64,000 nt of DNA, from assembly GCA_002733205.1 (NCBI GenBank), contig NVUW01000001.1, positions 620,001-684,000 of the forward strand, read 5' to 3'. Both the position numbers and the translations under genes were made by a program. The notes below the pieces were generated by a model. It saw nothing but the letters and a program-made list of their open reading frames with translations, ran no database searches and had not been told where the DNA came from. Origin of the DNA: Thalassobium sp. (GTDB taxonomy: Bacteria > Pseudomonadota > Gammaproteobacteria > Pseudomonadales > Oceanobacteraceae). Positions 49,991 to 59,484 of this stretch are shown here, piece after piece (the stretch's first letter is position 1; each line of letters opens with the position of its first letter).

Positions 49991-52900
49991 ATGAAGCGCC
50001 TACTTGCGAACACCTTAATGCTGGTCGGGGGATTGACTGCCTCATCTCAGCTACTGGCGTTGGGTTTGGGGGAACTGACTCTCAAGTCGGCACTGAATCA
50101 GCCTCTGCAGGCAGAGATCGAGCTGGTTGAAACCGATGGTTTATCGCAATGGGAAATTAAGCCGGCTCTTGCCTCGTCCAACGACTTTGAACGTGCAGGT
50201 GTGGACCGTTTATATTTCCTGACCAAAATCACATTCAAAGTTGAAGGTGATCGTGTGGTTCTTACCTCGCGTGAGCCGGTTAACGAACCTTTTCTTAACT
50301 TTCTGGTTGAGCTGAACTGGCCATCCGGTCGTGTACTGCGTGAGTACACGTTGCTGCTTGATCCGCCAACGTTCCAGGAAGAGTCCATTCAGCCGCTGGT
50401 CACAACGCCTGCAGGTCAGAGCGCTGTTGTCGCTGCAACTGAAACGACCACCATTGCCGCCCCGGCACAGCCTGTTGCTGTGAATCGCTGGGACAGCGAG
50501 CCTGCGGCACCGGGCACTTATAAAGTGCAGCCGAATGACACGCTGTGGGAGATTGCCCTGCAGACCCGTCCTGCCAGTGGCGTTACTGCGCAGCAGATGA
50601 TGGTCGCTATTCAGAATGAAAATCCGAATGCTTTTATCGCCGGTAATATTAACCGCCTGAAAACTCATCAGGTGTTGCGTATTCCCGATTCTGATGCCAT
50701 TAAACGTGTGTCTTTCGGCCAGGCAGTTGCTGAGGTTGATCGCCAGAATCGTGCGGTAAGCACTGGCGCAGCACAAATCGATGCAACAGGTCGCGCGGGT
50801 ACTGCAACGGCGGCGGCTGCAGCAAAAGATGGCGGTGAAGTTCGCCTGCTGTCAGCCAAAAGCGATAACGCAGAGTCTGCCGGGGCCAGTGGTGATGCCA
50901 ACCAGGGTGCCGGTAATGGTCGTCAGCAGGAGCTGGAAAACGATCTGGCCATCGCACTGGAAAACGTTGATAAAAGCCGTCGCGACAATCAGGAATTGCG
51001 TGAGCGTCTGGAATCTCTGGAAGAGCAAATTAATACCCTGCAGCGTTTGATTTCGCTGAAGGATGATCAGCTGGCGACTATGCAGGTCGGTGGCGCAGAG
51101 CCGGTCGCAGACGATGCTGCGGTAACGCCTGTTGCCGAATCCGGTGTAAGCGAAAGCGCAACAGAAACCACTCAGGCTGCAGAGTCTGAAGCAGTGAAGG
51201 GCGAGGAGTCGGTAGACTTTAATTATGCCCAGCCTGCTGATGCAGTAGCAGAGACTGAACCTGCAGTGGATGCTGCTGCTAAAGCGGCGGAAGAAAAAGC
51301 CCGTCGTGAGCGTATTGCCGCCATGCTGGCGCAGCAGGAAGAACAGCAACGTCCGCAGCCAACGCTGCTGGATGAGATGATCAGCAATCCTCAGTATCCA
51401 CTGGCTGGATTTGGTGTTCTGGTGCTGTTGGGTCTGTTGATCGCCCGTAGCCTGAAACAGCGTAAAGCTGCGAAGCAGCAGGAAGAAGAATTTACCGATG
51501 AAGAGCTGGCGTTTGTCGATGCCGACGCCGAACCGTCAAACCTCGACGATTTCGACTTTGATGACGACGAGTTGTCGTCCGCGGATGTTGATCTTGACGA
51601 TGAGCATGCGGATGTTGATCTCGATCTGGGTATGGATGATGCCGATCATCATGAGGATCAGTTTGAGACTGTTGCGCAAACTGAAGATGTTATCAGCGAA
51701 TCCGACATCTATATCGCTTATGGCAAGTTTGAGCAGGCGGTTGATCTGCTGTCTGACGCCATCGAGAAAGAACCAAGCCGCTCTGATCTGCGTCTGAAAT
51801 TGCTTGAAGTCTATGTCGAAATGGACGAAGCGGAAGCCTTTGCGGCTGCTGAAGCGGGTCTGAATCAATTGGGTGATCGTGCCGCGTCGCAGCAAGCTGA
51901 GCAGCTGCGTAATCGTTTATCTTCACCTATGGCTCCTGCAGCCGTTGCCGGTGCCTTTGCGGCCGATGCCGCGGCGGGTTTGTCCCTTGATGATGATATT
52001 CCGGCGCTGGATGAATCCATGGGTGATGACTTTGCCGATGCGCTGGATTTCGGTGATGCATTAGACCTGTCTGAAGACATGGCAGAAGAAGACAATGCTG
52101 CGGTTCTGGATCTCGGTGATTCTGAATCCGGTCTGGAAGAAGTGCCTACTCTGGATCTGGATGATGGGCTGGAGTTTGATCTGGATGACTCTGCGCCAGA
52201 ATTGGCTGCTGATCTGAATGATGCGGCAGACGGTGATGACGAATTTGATATCGGCGCAGAATCTGCTGCTGATAACGATACCCTCGATTTCGACCTGGGT
52301 GATTTTGAACCAGAAGCACCTGTTGCTGTCGAGCCTGCACCACAGCCTGCTGTTAGCGCTGAGGATGACAACGCACTGGAATTTGACCTTGGTTCGCTGT
52401 CTGAAGCTGAAGAGGTTGCTGATCTTCAGTCTGCACCGGAAGCAGCGGCAGATGATGATTTCGGTCTGGATTTCGAAAGTGAAGCGCCAGTAGCGGCCGC
52501 TGATTCTGATCTTTCTGATCTGGAAAGCCTGCTCGATGGTGATGCTGCAGGCACTGGTGAGTTGTCTGATCTGTCATTCGATATGGAAGAGAACACCGGT
52601 TTTGCTCAGGCTGAAGGTGACGATGACCTGAAGGCACTGGAGCAAGAGTTGGATGCCATGACAGCATCACCTTCGACTGATGACGCAGACGATGAAGACT
52701 TCTCGTTTGACAGCAGTGAGTCGGACGATGATCTGACAGCCCTGGCGGCTGAAACGGCAGAGACTGAAGACGATGTTATGGACTTCTCGTCTGATCTGGC
52801 TGAGCTGGACTCAGAGCTTGAACATTCTGAACTCGAAGGTTCTGCGCTGAGCGGCTTCGATACCGATGATGTGCCGGTTGTGAATGAACAGCTGGATGAG

Positions 52901-53158
52901 CGTGTTGATCCAAGCATTCCGGATGATCTGGATGTCAGTGCTGGCAGCGATATCGATCTCGATGAGCTGGCAGCTGCGGATGATGAGTTCGACTTCCTGG
53001 CAGGTACCGATGAATGTGCAACCAAACTGGATCTGGCTCGCGCTTACATCGATATGGAAGACTTTGATGGTGCCCGTGAATTGCTGCAGGAAGTGGTTCA
53101 GGAAGGTTCGGATCAACAGAAAGCGGATGCCCGCGGTCTGATGGATAATCTGGCCTGA
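49991..53158 (+). CDS. fimV: FimV-type inner-membrane polar/pilus assembly protein
   Basis: A 1055-residue protein: signal peptide ~1-23, FimV N-terminal domain (LGLGELTLKSALNQPLQAEIEL), a LysM peptidoglycan-binding domain near 173-235 (YKVQPNDTLWEIA), a coiled coil near 310-365, one membrane helix near 470-487, a TPR-like block near 570-625, a very acidic Asp-rich cytoplasmic region of ~380 residues, and the conserved FimV C-terminal TPR motif (KLDLARAYIDMEDFDGARELL). FimV in Pseudomonas supports type IV pilus secretin assembly and polar signalling. The position between asd and truA is the usual one. truA follows after 12 bp. Confidence 0.93.
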   Translation: MKRLLANTLMLVGGLTASSQLLALGLGELTLKSALNQPLQAEIELVETDGLSQWEIKPALASSNDFERAGVDRLYFLTKITFKVEGDRVVLTSREPVNEPFLNFLVELNWPSGRVLREYTLLLDPPTFQEESIQPLVTTPAGQSAVVAATETTTIAAPAQPVAVNRWDSEPAAPGTYKVQPNDTLWEIALQTRPASGVTAQQMMVAIQNENPNAFIAGNINRLKTHQVLRIPDSDAIKRVSFGQAVAEVDRQNRAVSTGAAQIDATGRAGTATAAAAAKDGGEVRLLSAKSDNAESAGASGDANQGAGNGRQQELENDLAIALENVDKSRRDNQELRERLESLEEQINTLQRLISLKDDQLATMQVGGAEPVADDAAVTPVAESGVSESATETTQAAESEAVKGEESVDFNYAQPADAVAETEPAVDAAAKAAEEKARRERIAAMLAQQEEQQRPQPTLLDEMISNPQYPLAGFGVLVLLGLLIARSLKQRKAAKQQEEEFTDEELAFVDADAEPSNLDDFDFDDDELSSADVDLDDEHADVDLDLGMDDADHHEDQFETVAQTEDVISESDIYIAYGKFEQAVDLLSDAIEKEPSRSDLRLKLLEVYVEMDEAEAFAAAEAGLNQLGDRAASQQAEQLRNRLSSPMAPAAVAGAFAADAAAGLSLDDDIPALDESMGDDFADALDFGDALDLSEDMAEEDNAAVLDLGDSESGLEEVPTLDLDDGLEFDLDDSAPELAADLNDAADGDDEFDIGAESAADNDTLDFDLGDFEPEAPVAVEPAPQPAVSAEDDNALEFDLGSLSEAEEVADLQSAPEAAADDDFGLDFESEAPVAAADSDLSDLESLLDGDAAGTGELSDLSFDMEENTGFAQAEGDDDLKALEQELDAMTASPSTDDADDEDFSFDSSESDDDLTALAAETAETEDDVMDFSSDLAELDSELEHSELEGSALSGFDTDDVPVVNEQLDERVDPSIPDDLDVSAGSDIDLDELAAADDEFDFLAGTDECATKLDLARAYIDMEDFDGARELLQEVVQEGSDQQKADARGLMDNLA

Positions 53159-53170
53159 TAGAGTCTTTTA

Positions 53171-54013
53171 ATGTCTGGATTTACCTTCGGTGTGCAGCGT
53201 TATGCTGCCATCGTGGAATACAACGGTGCTTGTTTCCACGGTTGGCAGAAGCAGAAACACCATAACGAACCTACCATTCAGGCCGCTCTCGAAGCGGCCA
53301 TTTCAAAAGTTGCTAACCATCCTGTTGAAATAGCCTGTGCGGGTCGCACTGATGCCGGTGTGCACGCCACGCGGCAGGTTATTCATTTCGACAGTCATGC
53401 GGTACGAACGGAATACAGCTGGCTGATGGGGGTGAATACCAATCTGCCGGATGGGGTTGCGCTGCAGTGGGTGTCGCCCATTGACGCTGAGTTTCATGCC
53501 CGTTTCAAAGCGCGCGCGCGGCGTTATCGTTACCTGATCAATAACTCTCCGACCAAGCAGGCGCTGCAGCACGATCAGCTTACCTGGTGGCGCTATCCTC
53601 TGGATGCGCAGCGGATGCATGATGCGGCGCAGGCGTTAATCGGTGAGCATGACTTTTCTGCCTTCCGTGCCAAAGACTGTCAGGCTAAATCCCCGGTTAA
53701 AACCATGCATCATATTCAGGTGAAGCGCTGGGGTAATGTCATCATGCTTGAGCTGGAATCCAGTGCGTTTCTTTACCACATGGTGCGCAACATCGTTGGT
53801 GTGTTGCTGCCGATCGGAGAAGGGCATAAGCCAGTGGAGTGGATGGCTGAGGTATTGGCCACCCGTGACCGCAGGCAAGCCGGTGTTACGGCACCCGGTG
53901 AAGGTCTGTACTTTGTTGGTGTTGATTACCCCGAGCAGTTTGATATCCCCTGCAAACCTTATGGGCCGGTGTTACTGGAGCCGGTGCTGAGTCTTACTTC
54001 TTCTGCGTTCTGA
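53171..54013 (+). CDS. truA: tRNA pseudouridine(38-40) synthase
   Basis: A 280-residue enzyme that makes pseudouridine at positions 38-40 of tRNA anticodon arms. The catalytic Asp61 is in CAGRTDAGVHATRQV; YNGACFHGWQKQ, ARFKARARRYRY and FLYHMVRNIVGVLL are the other conserved TruA segments. It is slightly longer than the E. coli protein at the C-terminus. It sits in the standard fimV-truA-trpF order. Confidence 0.96.
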   Translation: MSGFTFGVQRYAAIVEYNGACFHGWQKQKHHNEPTIQAALEAAISKVANHPVEIACAGRTDAGVHATRQVIHFDSHAVRTEYSWLMGVNTNLPDGVALQWVSPIDAEFHARFKARARRYRYLINNSPTKQALQHDQLTWWRYPLDAQRMHDAAQALIGEHDFSAFRAKDCQAKSPVKTMHHIQVKRWGNVIMLELESSAFLYHMVRNIVGVLLPIGEGHKPVEWMAEVLATRDRRQAGVTAPGEGLYFVGVDYPEQFDIPCKPYGPVLLEPVLSLTSSAF

Positions 54014-54083
54014 TGCCGGGTTGTCGTGGTGAATGTCGGCGGCGGCCTTGCTATCATGCCGGCTTTGTCGTCCGGAAGTTGTT

Positions 54084-54731
54084 ATGTCTGCCTCTTATCG
54101 TCGTACCCGAATCAAAATCTGTGGGCTGACCCGTGCTGAAGACGCGGCGGCGGCTGTGGCCGCTGGTGCGGATGCCGTCGGTCTGGTGTTTTATGCGCCG
54201 AGTCCACGCGCCGTCGACATCGCCATGGCTCAGGCCCTTGTTGCTGCAGTTCCGGCTTTTGTTAGTGTGACGGCTTTGTTTGTAAATCCGGATGTCTCTG
54301 AGGTGCAAAAGGTTCTGGATAGCGTTAGAATCGATCTACTTCAATTCCACGGTGATGAAGAACATGACTTCTGCAGTCAATTCAATCGTCCCTACATCAA
54401 AGCCCTCCGTGTCCGGCAAGCGTCGGATGTGGTGGAGGCGTGCCTGCGCTTCCCAGGCGCACTGGCAATTCTGCTAGACAGCTATAAACCGGGTGTTCCC
54501 GGTGGTACCGGCGAAACCTTTGATTGGGCGCTGGTGCCCGAGCAGCAAACCAAACCTATTATTCTTGCCGGTGGTCTGACCCCCGAAAATGTTGGCCTTG
54601 CAATTCGCCAGCTGGCTCCCTTTGCTGTGGATGTCAGTGGCGGGGTTGAGGCGGCTAAGGGCGTCAAAGATCACGGCAAAATTACTGCATTTGTTAATGA
54701 GGTGTACTGTGTCGACCAACAAACCTTTTGA
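54084..54731 (+). CDS. trpF: Phosphoribosylanthranilate isomerase
   Basis: A 215-residue TIM-barrel enzyme of tryptophan synthesis. [16 protein letters not shown] carries the catalytic Cys (residue 13), LLQFHGDE and [11 protein letters not shown] bind the phosphate, and VDVSGGVE holds the catalytic Asp. Monofunctional trpF is normal for this lineage. The ATG at 54084 is chosen over 54033 because homology starts at KICGLT. The trpB start lies inside its 3' end. Confidence 0.95.
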   Translation: MSASYRRTRIKICGLTRAEDAAAAVAAGADAVGLVFYAPSPRAVDIAMAQALVAAVPAFVSVTALFVNPDVSEVQKVLDSVRIDLLQFHGDEEHDFCSQFNRPYIKALRVRQASDVVEACLRFPGALAILLDSYKPGVPGGTGETFDWALVPEQQTKPIILAGGLTPENVGLAIRQLAPFAVDVSGGVEAAKGVKDHGKITAFVNEVYCVDQQTF

Positions 54732-55923
54732 TCTCGACCTGCCTGATGCACGCGGCCATTTTGGTATTCATGGCGGCCGCTTTGTTTCCGAGACGCTGAG
54801 TGCAGCGCTGGATGAACTGGAAACAACCTATAAAAAACTGCGTGATGATGCTGACTTTCAAGCGGCATTTGATAAAGATCTGGCCCATTACGTCGGCCGA
54901 CCGTCGCCGCTGTACCTGGCTGAGCGTCTGACGGCTCACTGTGGTGGTGCGCAGATCTATCTGAAGCGTGAAGACCTGAACCACACCGGTGCGCACAAGA
55001 TCAATAACACCATTGGTCAGGCGTTGCTGGCCAAGTTTATGGGCAAAAAGAAAATCATTGCCGAAACCGGTGCTGGTCAGCACGGCGTTGCGTCGGCAAC
55101 GGTTGCTGCGCGCTTTGGCCTGGAATGCAAAGTCTTTATGGGTTCGACCGACGTTGAGCGTCAGAAGCTGAACGTTTACCGCATGAAGCTTTTAGGCGCC
55201 GAAGTCGAAGCGGTTGAATCCGGCACCAAAACCCTGAAAGACGCCATGAACGAAGCCATGCGTCACTGGGTAACCCACGTCGATGATACGTTCTACATCA
55301 TCGGTACTGCTGCGGGTCCGCACCCGTACCCGATGCTGGTGCGCGATTTCCAGAGCGTAATTGGCCGCGAAGTGCAGCGTCAGAGTGTGGAGCAATTTGG
55401 TCGTCAGCCGGATGCGCTGGTTGCCTGTGTGGGCGGGGGGTCTAACGCCATTGGGCTGTTCCACCCTTATATTAAATACCCTGAAGTGGCGATGTACGGT
55501 GTTGAAGCCGGTGGTCTCGGGCTGGATGGTAATGACCATGCCGCACCGTTAAGCAAAGGTCGTCCTGGCGTACTGCACGGTAACCGTACTTACCTGATGG
55601 AAGATGAAAACGGCCAGATTATGGGTACGCATTCTATCTCCGCCGGTCTGGATTATCCGGGCGTTGGGCCTGAGCACAGCTGGTTGAAAGACGTGGGTCG
55701 TGCCCAGTATGTGGCTGCCACCGATGACGAAGCGCTGGATGCTTTCCATAAGCTGACTCAGCTGGAAGGTATTATGCCGGCACTGGAGTCTTCTCATGCA
55801 ATCGCTTATGCCATGAAGCTGGCGGCGACCATGAAGCCGGATCAGGTGATTGTTGTGAACCTCTCCGGGCGTGGTGACAAAGATATTCATACCATTGCCA
55901 CGCTGGATGGTGTCACCGCTTAA
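54709..55923 (+). CDS. trpB: Tryptophan synthase beta chain
   Basis: A 404-residue PLP enzyme that joins indole with serine. PLP forms a Schiff base with Lys97 in [21 protein letters not shown] binds the serine carboxylate, and [10 protein letters not shown] binds the PLP phosphate. The start is GTG at 54709 with GAGG six bases upstream; it overlaps trpF by 23 bases. Longer starts lie within trpF and lack similarity. A 208 bp gap with a palindromic repeat separates it from trpA, unusual since trpB and trpA normally abut. Confidence 0.96.
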   Translation: MSTNKPFDLDLPDARGHFGIHGGRFVSETLSAALDELETTYKKLRDDADFQAAFDKDLAHYVGRPSPLYLAERLTAHCGGAQIYLKREDLNHTGAHKINNTIGQALLAKFMGKKKIIAETGAGQHGVASATVAARFGLECKVFMGSTDVERQKLNVYRMKLLGAEVEAVESGTKTLKDAMNEAMRHWVTHVDDTFYIIGTAAGPHPYPMLVRDFQSVIGREVQRQSVEQFGRQPDALVACVGGGSNAIGLFHPYIKYPEVAMYGVEAGGLGLDGNDHAAPLSKGRPGVLHGNRTYLMEDENGQIMGTHSISAGLDYPGVGPEHSWLKDVGRAQYVAATDDEALDAFHKLTQLEGIMPALESSHAIAYAMKLAATMKPDQVIVVNLSGRGDKDIHTIATLDGVTA

Positions 55924-55959
55924 GCTGTTCGGAGCTGCTGTGCTTGGAAATACGGCGTT

Positions 55960-56018
55960 AAAAATCACTTCGGGATGCTCATTTATGACTTATAAACTGC
56001 GCTCCCTCAGTGATTTTT
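55960..56018. repeat. Imperfect 59 bp palindromic repeat between trpB and trpA
   Basis: Outer arms AAAAATCACT (55960-55969) and AGTGATTTTT (56009-56018) pair perfectly; inner blocks (GGGA, TTTA) also pair in part. The shape is that of a REP- or MITE-like intergenic element. The rest of the trpB-trpA gap holds a TGGCGTACGCCA palindrome (56057-56068) and a CTCAGCGGA/TCCGCTGAG hairpin (56085-56106) before the trpA ribosome site. Confidence 0.55.
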
Positions 56019-56131
56019 GCCTTGTCTTTCCCGCGCTCGCAACGCTCCGGTGCGCATGGCGTACGCCATAAAACAATTTTATCGCTCAGCGGAGATGTCC
56101 GCTGAGGTTAAGCAGAATTCAGGAGACTGAG

Positions 56132-56935
56132 ATGTCCCGTATTAAAAATGCATTTGCCAGCCTGGAAGCTCAGGGTAAAAAAGCGCTGATTCCCTATATT
56201 ACCGCTGGCGACCCACAGAAAGACGCAACCGTACCTATGATGCACGCACTGGTTAATGCCGGTGCCGATATCATTGAGCTGGGTGTGCCGTTTTCCGATC
56301 CGATGGCCGATGGCCCGACCATTCAGCTGGCCTGTGAACGCGCGCTGGCGCACAACACCTCACTGCACGATGTGCTGGCGATGGTGGCTGAATTCCGTAC
56401 AACCAACAGCAGCACACCCATTGTGCTGATGGGCTATCTGAATCCGGTTGAGCGCATGGGCTACGAAACCTTTGTCGCCGCTGCGGTTGAAGCCGGTGTT
56501 GATGGTGTACTGATGGTTGATCTGCCACCGGAAGAAGCGGTGGATGTCGAAGGATTTTTCAAATCCCGCGATCTCGACATGATCTACCTGATCGCACCAA
56601 CCACCAAAGACGAGCGCATTGAACGTATCGGCCATGCCGGCAGCGGCTATGTCTACTACGTATCGCTGAAAGGTGTAACCGGTTCTAAAGCGCTGGATGT
56701 CGATGACGTTGCGCGCAATCTGGAACGTATCCGCAAGCATGTTTCTATCCCGGTTGGCGTGGGTTTCGGTATCAATACCGGCGAAACCGCAGCGGCCGTC
56801 AGCAAGGTCTGTGATGGCGTAATTGTCGGTTCTGCCATCGTTAACCTGATTGCGGCTAACGCTGATAACGCCAAAGCGGCGCAGGATGCGGTATCCGCTC
56901 TGGTTGGCAGTATGCGCACGGCGCTGGATGCCTGA
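56132..56935 (+). CDS. trpA: Tryptophan synthase alpha chain
   Basis: A 267-residue TIM-barrel subunit that cleaves indole-3-glycerol phosphate and channels indole to TrpB. Catalytic Glu49 and Asp60 lie in [29 protein letters not shown] and [10 protein letters not shown] are conserved phosphate-binding parts. It has an AGGAG site (TCAGGAGACTGAG). The folC start comes 4 bp after its stop; the accD gene expected in this interval in many relatives is absent. Confidence 0.96.
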   Translation: MSRIKNAFASLEAQGKKALIPYITAGDPQKDATVPMMHALVNAGADIIELGVPFSDPMADGPTIQLACERALAHNTSLHDVLAMVAEFRTTNSSTPIVLMGYLNPVERMGYETFVAAAVEAGVDGVLMVDLPPEEAVDVEGFFKSRDLDMIYLIAPTTKDERIERIGHAGSGYVYYVSLKGVTGSKALDVDDVARNLERIRKHVSIPVGVGFGINTGETAAAVSKVCDGVIVGSAIVNLIAANADNAKAAQDAVSALVGSMRTALDA

Positions 56936-56939
56936 ACGC

Positions 56940-58223
56940 ATGAGCTTTGATGTTCAGACCGCCGGCCTTGAGCAGTGGTTGCAGCGACTGGAATCCATGC
57001 ACCCAAGTGAGATCGATCTGGGTCTTGCGCGGGTACAGGCGGTGGGTGAGCGGCTTGGCTGCCTGCGCCCGGCGCCGCTGGTGATTCTGGTTGGCGGCAC
57101 CAATGGTAAGGGCACGACCTCGGCATTGCTGGCCGCTTTGCTGCGCGAGCAGGGGCTGAATGTCGGTGTTTATTCATCGCCGCATATCCGCCGGTACAAC
57201 GAGCGCGTGATGCTCAATGGCGCAGAGGTATCGGATGACGATCTGTGCGCCAGCTTCCGTGCGGTGGAGGCTGTTCGCGGTGATACCAGTCTGACCTATT
57301 TTGAGTTCGGTACGCTGGCCGCGCTGAACTGGTTTCAGCAGCAACAGGTCGATGCCTGTGTGCTGGAAATTGGTCTGGGCGGGCGTCTGGATGCGGTCAA
57401 TATGGTTGAGCCGGATATTTCCGTGGTGACCAGTATCGGCCTTGATCATCAGGCCTGGCTGGGTGATACGGTTGAACAGATTGCGTATGAAAAAGTCAGT
57501 ATTGCCCGTGCTGGTAAGGCGTTGGTATGCGGTCAGCCTAATCCGCCATTAACGGCCAGAGCCACGGCTGAAAATATTGGCGCGGAGTGGCTCTGTCGCG
57601 ACCAAGACTTTTTTATAGAGCAAACACCACAGGGTCTGGCGCTGCGTTTTGTGCTGAATGATGAGCAACAATCCTGGCTATTGCCGGCCGCGAATATTCC
57701 TTATCACAACGTGGCGACTGCGGTGCAGACGCTGGCCTTGCTCGGTCGTTTGCCAGCTCAGGCGGTGGTGGCGCAGGTTATCAGCGAGTTGCAGGTTGCC
57801 GGACGATTACAGCGTTATGTGCGCGGGTCGGGTGATCAGGCTCTGCAACTGACACTGGATGTGGCGCATAACGAACAGGCGGCGGCTTATGTCGGCTCGC
57901 AGCTGGCAGACGTTGATGGCATTATCCTCGGCATGTTGAGCGATAAACCGGTCAATGAGGTGGTTCAGGCTTTGCCGGTAACGGATCACTGGTTTTTGGC
58001 CGGTCTGGAAGGGCCTCGTGCTCTGCGCGGTGAGCAACTGCTGGAGCGGGCTGAGGTTTTAACCGGTAAAGCCGTTTATTGCTTCGATTCGGTGGCGGCA
58101 GCACTGAATGCATTGCCGGATCGTGGTCATTGGCTGGTGTGCGGATCTTTCTATACCGTGGAAGCGGCGCTGGAATGGATGCAACAGCAGGGGCCGCAAT
58201 GGCGCAATCAACAGACAGGATAA
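56940..58223 (+). CDS. folC: Bifunctional folylpolyglutamate/dihydrofolate synthase
   Basis: About 427 residues. The Mur-ligase-like ATPase loop is VGGTNGKGTTSALLAALL near residues 51-68; SSPHIRRYNERVMLNG, EIGLGGRLDAVN and GLDHQAWLGDT are typical of FolC, and LDVAHNEQAA lies in the C-terminal domain. It makes dihydrofolate from dihydropteroate and adds glutamates to folates. An alternative ATG at 56928 overlaps the trpA stop. The gene order folC-SPOR-cvpA-purF is conserved in gammaproteobacteria. Confidence 0.94.
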   Translation: MSFDVQTAGLEQWLQRLESMHPSEIDLGLARVQAVGERLGCLRPAPLVILVGGTNGKGTTSALLAALLREQGLNVGVYSSPHIRRYNERVMLNGAEVSDDDLCASFRAVEAVRGDTSLTYFEFGTLAALNWFQQQQVDACVLEIGLGGRLDAVNMVEPDISVVTSIGLDHQAWLGDTVEQIAYEKVSIARAGKALVCGQPNPPLTARATAENIGAEWLCRDQDFFIEQTPQGLALRFVLNDEQQSWLLPAANIPYHNVATAVQTLALLGRLPAQAVVAQVISELQVAGRLQRYVRGSGDQALQLTLDVAHNEQAAAYVGSQLADVDGIILGMLSDKPVNEVVQALPVTDHWFLAGLEGPRALRGEQLLERAEVLTGKAVYCFDSVAAALNALPDRGHWLVCGSFYTVEAALEWMQQQGPQWRNQQTG

Positions 58224-58258
58224 CGGGCCGGGCAACACTGCGGTTAATGGAAGGATAA

Positions 58259-58813
58259 ATGGAACAGCATCTGAAAAAACGCATCCTTGGTGCTTTTGTT
58301 ACGGTCGTGGCCGTTGCCATTGCTTTGCCGATTGTGCTGGATGGCTCGCGCAGTCAGTTGGCGTTACAAAGTGATATTCCGCCCATGCCTGATATGCCGG
58401 AATGGTCGCGCATCGAAGATGAACGCAAAGTGCGTATTGAGTTAGAGCAGCTGGCCTCCGGTGAGGCCGCCGCACAGATTGCGCTGCCGGAAATGGACGT
58501 GGTTGAACAGAACGACCCGGCACCACCGCGTGGGCAAAGCGACCGTACAGAACTCGACAGCAATCAGCTGCCTTATGCCTGGACGCTGCAGCTCGGTGCT
58601 TTCTCGGAACAAAAAAACGCTTTTGCCTTGCGTGATCAGCTACGCGCCAAAGGCTACAAGGCGTATACCCAGGAATTTACAACCGATAAACTGACCCGTG
58701 TTTACGTCGGGCCGGAGTTGCAGCGCAGCCAGATAGAGACGCTGCAGAAGCAGCTGCGCAAAGAGCTGAAGCAGCAGGATATTCATATCAAGCGCTACCG
58801 CGCGGAATCCTGA
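58259..58813 (+). CDS. dedD: SPOR-domain membrane protein (DedD-like)
   Basis: A 184-residue protein: short cytoplasmic start, one membrane helix (about 9-27), a linker, and a C-terminal SPOR domain from ~105 (YAWTLQLGAFSEQKNAFALRD, VYVGPELQRSQ). SPOR domains bind denuded glycan strands at the division septum, and DedD helps cell constriction in E. coli. Position between folC and cvpA is the same as in E. coli. Confidence 0.9.
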   Translation: MEQHLKKRILGAFVTVVAVAIALPIVLDGSRSQLALQSDIPPMPDMPEWSRIEDERKVRIELEQLASGEAAAQIALPEMDVVEQNDPAPPRGQSDRTELDSNQLPYAWTLQLGAFSEQKNAFALRDQLRAKGYKAYTQEFTTDKLTRVYVGPELQRSQIETLQKQLRKELKQQDIHIKRYRAES

Positions 58814-58959
58814 GTCAGTCATGCTTGTTTGCCGGTTTTATCCCTGACTGGCGAAGCCCGAACGCATGTAACTTCAGCACCTCAGGCCAAGTACTGCTTT
58901 CTTCAGCGAGCCGCTTTGGTATACTGCGCGCTTTCTAATTTCCAGCTCCGGGGCGATCA

Positions 58960-59454
58960 ATGGCGGTAATTGATTGGGTGATACTGGCCGTACTGGCGGT
59001 GTCGAGTCTGATCAGTCTGAAACGTGGCTTCGTCAAGGAAGCTCTGTCTCTGGCCAGCTGGATTGCAGCCTTTATTATTGCCCGTCTGTTCAGCGGCAAC
59101 CTCGCGACGTTATTGGCCGGTGTGGTAGAAACCAACTCGGTGCGCTGGATTCTTGCCTTTGTTATTTTATTCGCCGGTACCGTCACCATTGGCGCCATGA
59201 TCAATCATCTGTTGGTTGAAATGGTGCGCATGACCGGGCTGGGTGGCACCGACCGGGTATTCGGTATGGTGTTCGGTCTTATCCGTGGCCTGGTGGTGCT
59301 GGTTGCCATCGTGTACGGCCTGCAGTTTACGTTAGTGCCCCAGGATGCCTGGTGGCAGGACTCTGTCTTTATCCCTCATCTGACCACGCTGGCTGACTGG
59401 GCGCGTAAAACGCTGCCGGGTGCTGCCGATCAGGTGATGTCTCTTACCCATTAG
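58960..59454 (+). CDS. cvpA: CvpA family membrane protein
   Basis: A 164-residue inner-membrane protein with four hydrophobic segments. VIDWVILAVLAVSSLISLKRGFVKEALSL is the typical CvpA N-terminus. The family is known for colicin V production and purine-related phenotypes and lies before purF, as here (30 bp gap). Its molecular activity is not established. Confidence 0.93.
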   Translation: MAVIDWVILAVLAVSSLISLKRGFVKEALSLASWIAAFIIARLFSGNLATLLAGVVETNSVRWILAFVILFAGTVTIGAMINHLLVEMVRMTGLGGTDRVFGMVFGLIRGLVVLVAIVYGLQFTLVPQDAWWQDSVFIPHLTTLADWARKTLPGAADQVMSLTH

Positions 59455-59484
59455 TTTTTTAGTTTCAGCTGAGGTTATACGCGC

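Noticed and set aside
54589..54708. Upstream extension of trpB within trpF
   Set aside because: TrpB similarity begins at the GTG at 54709, which has its own ribosome site.
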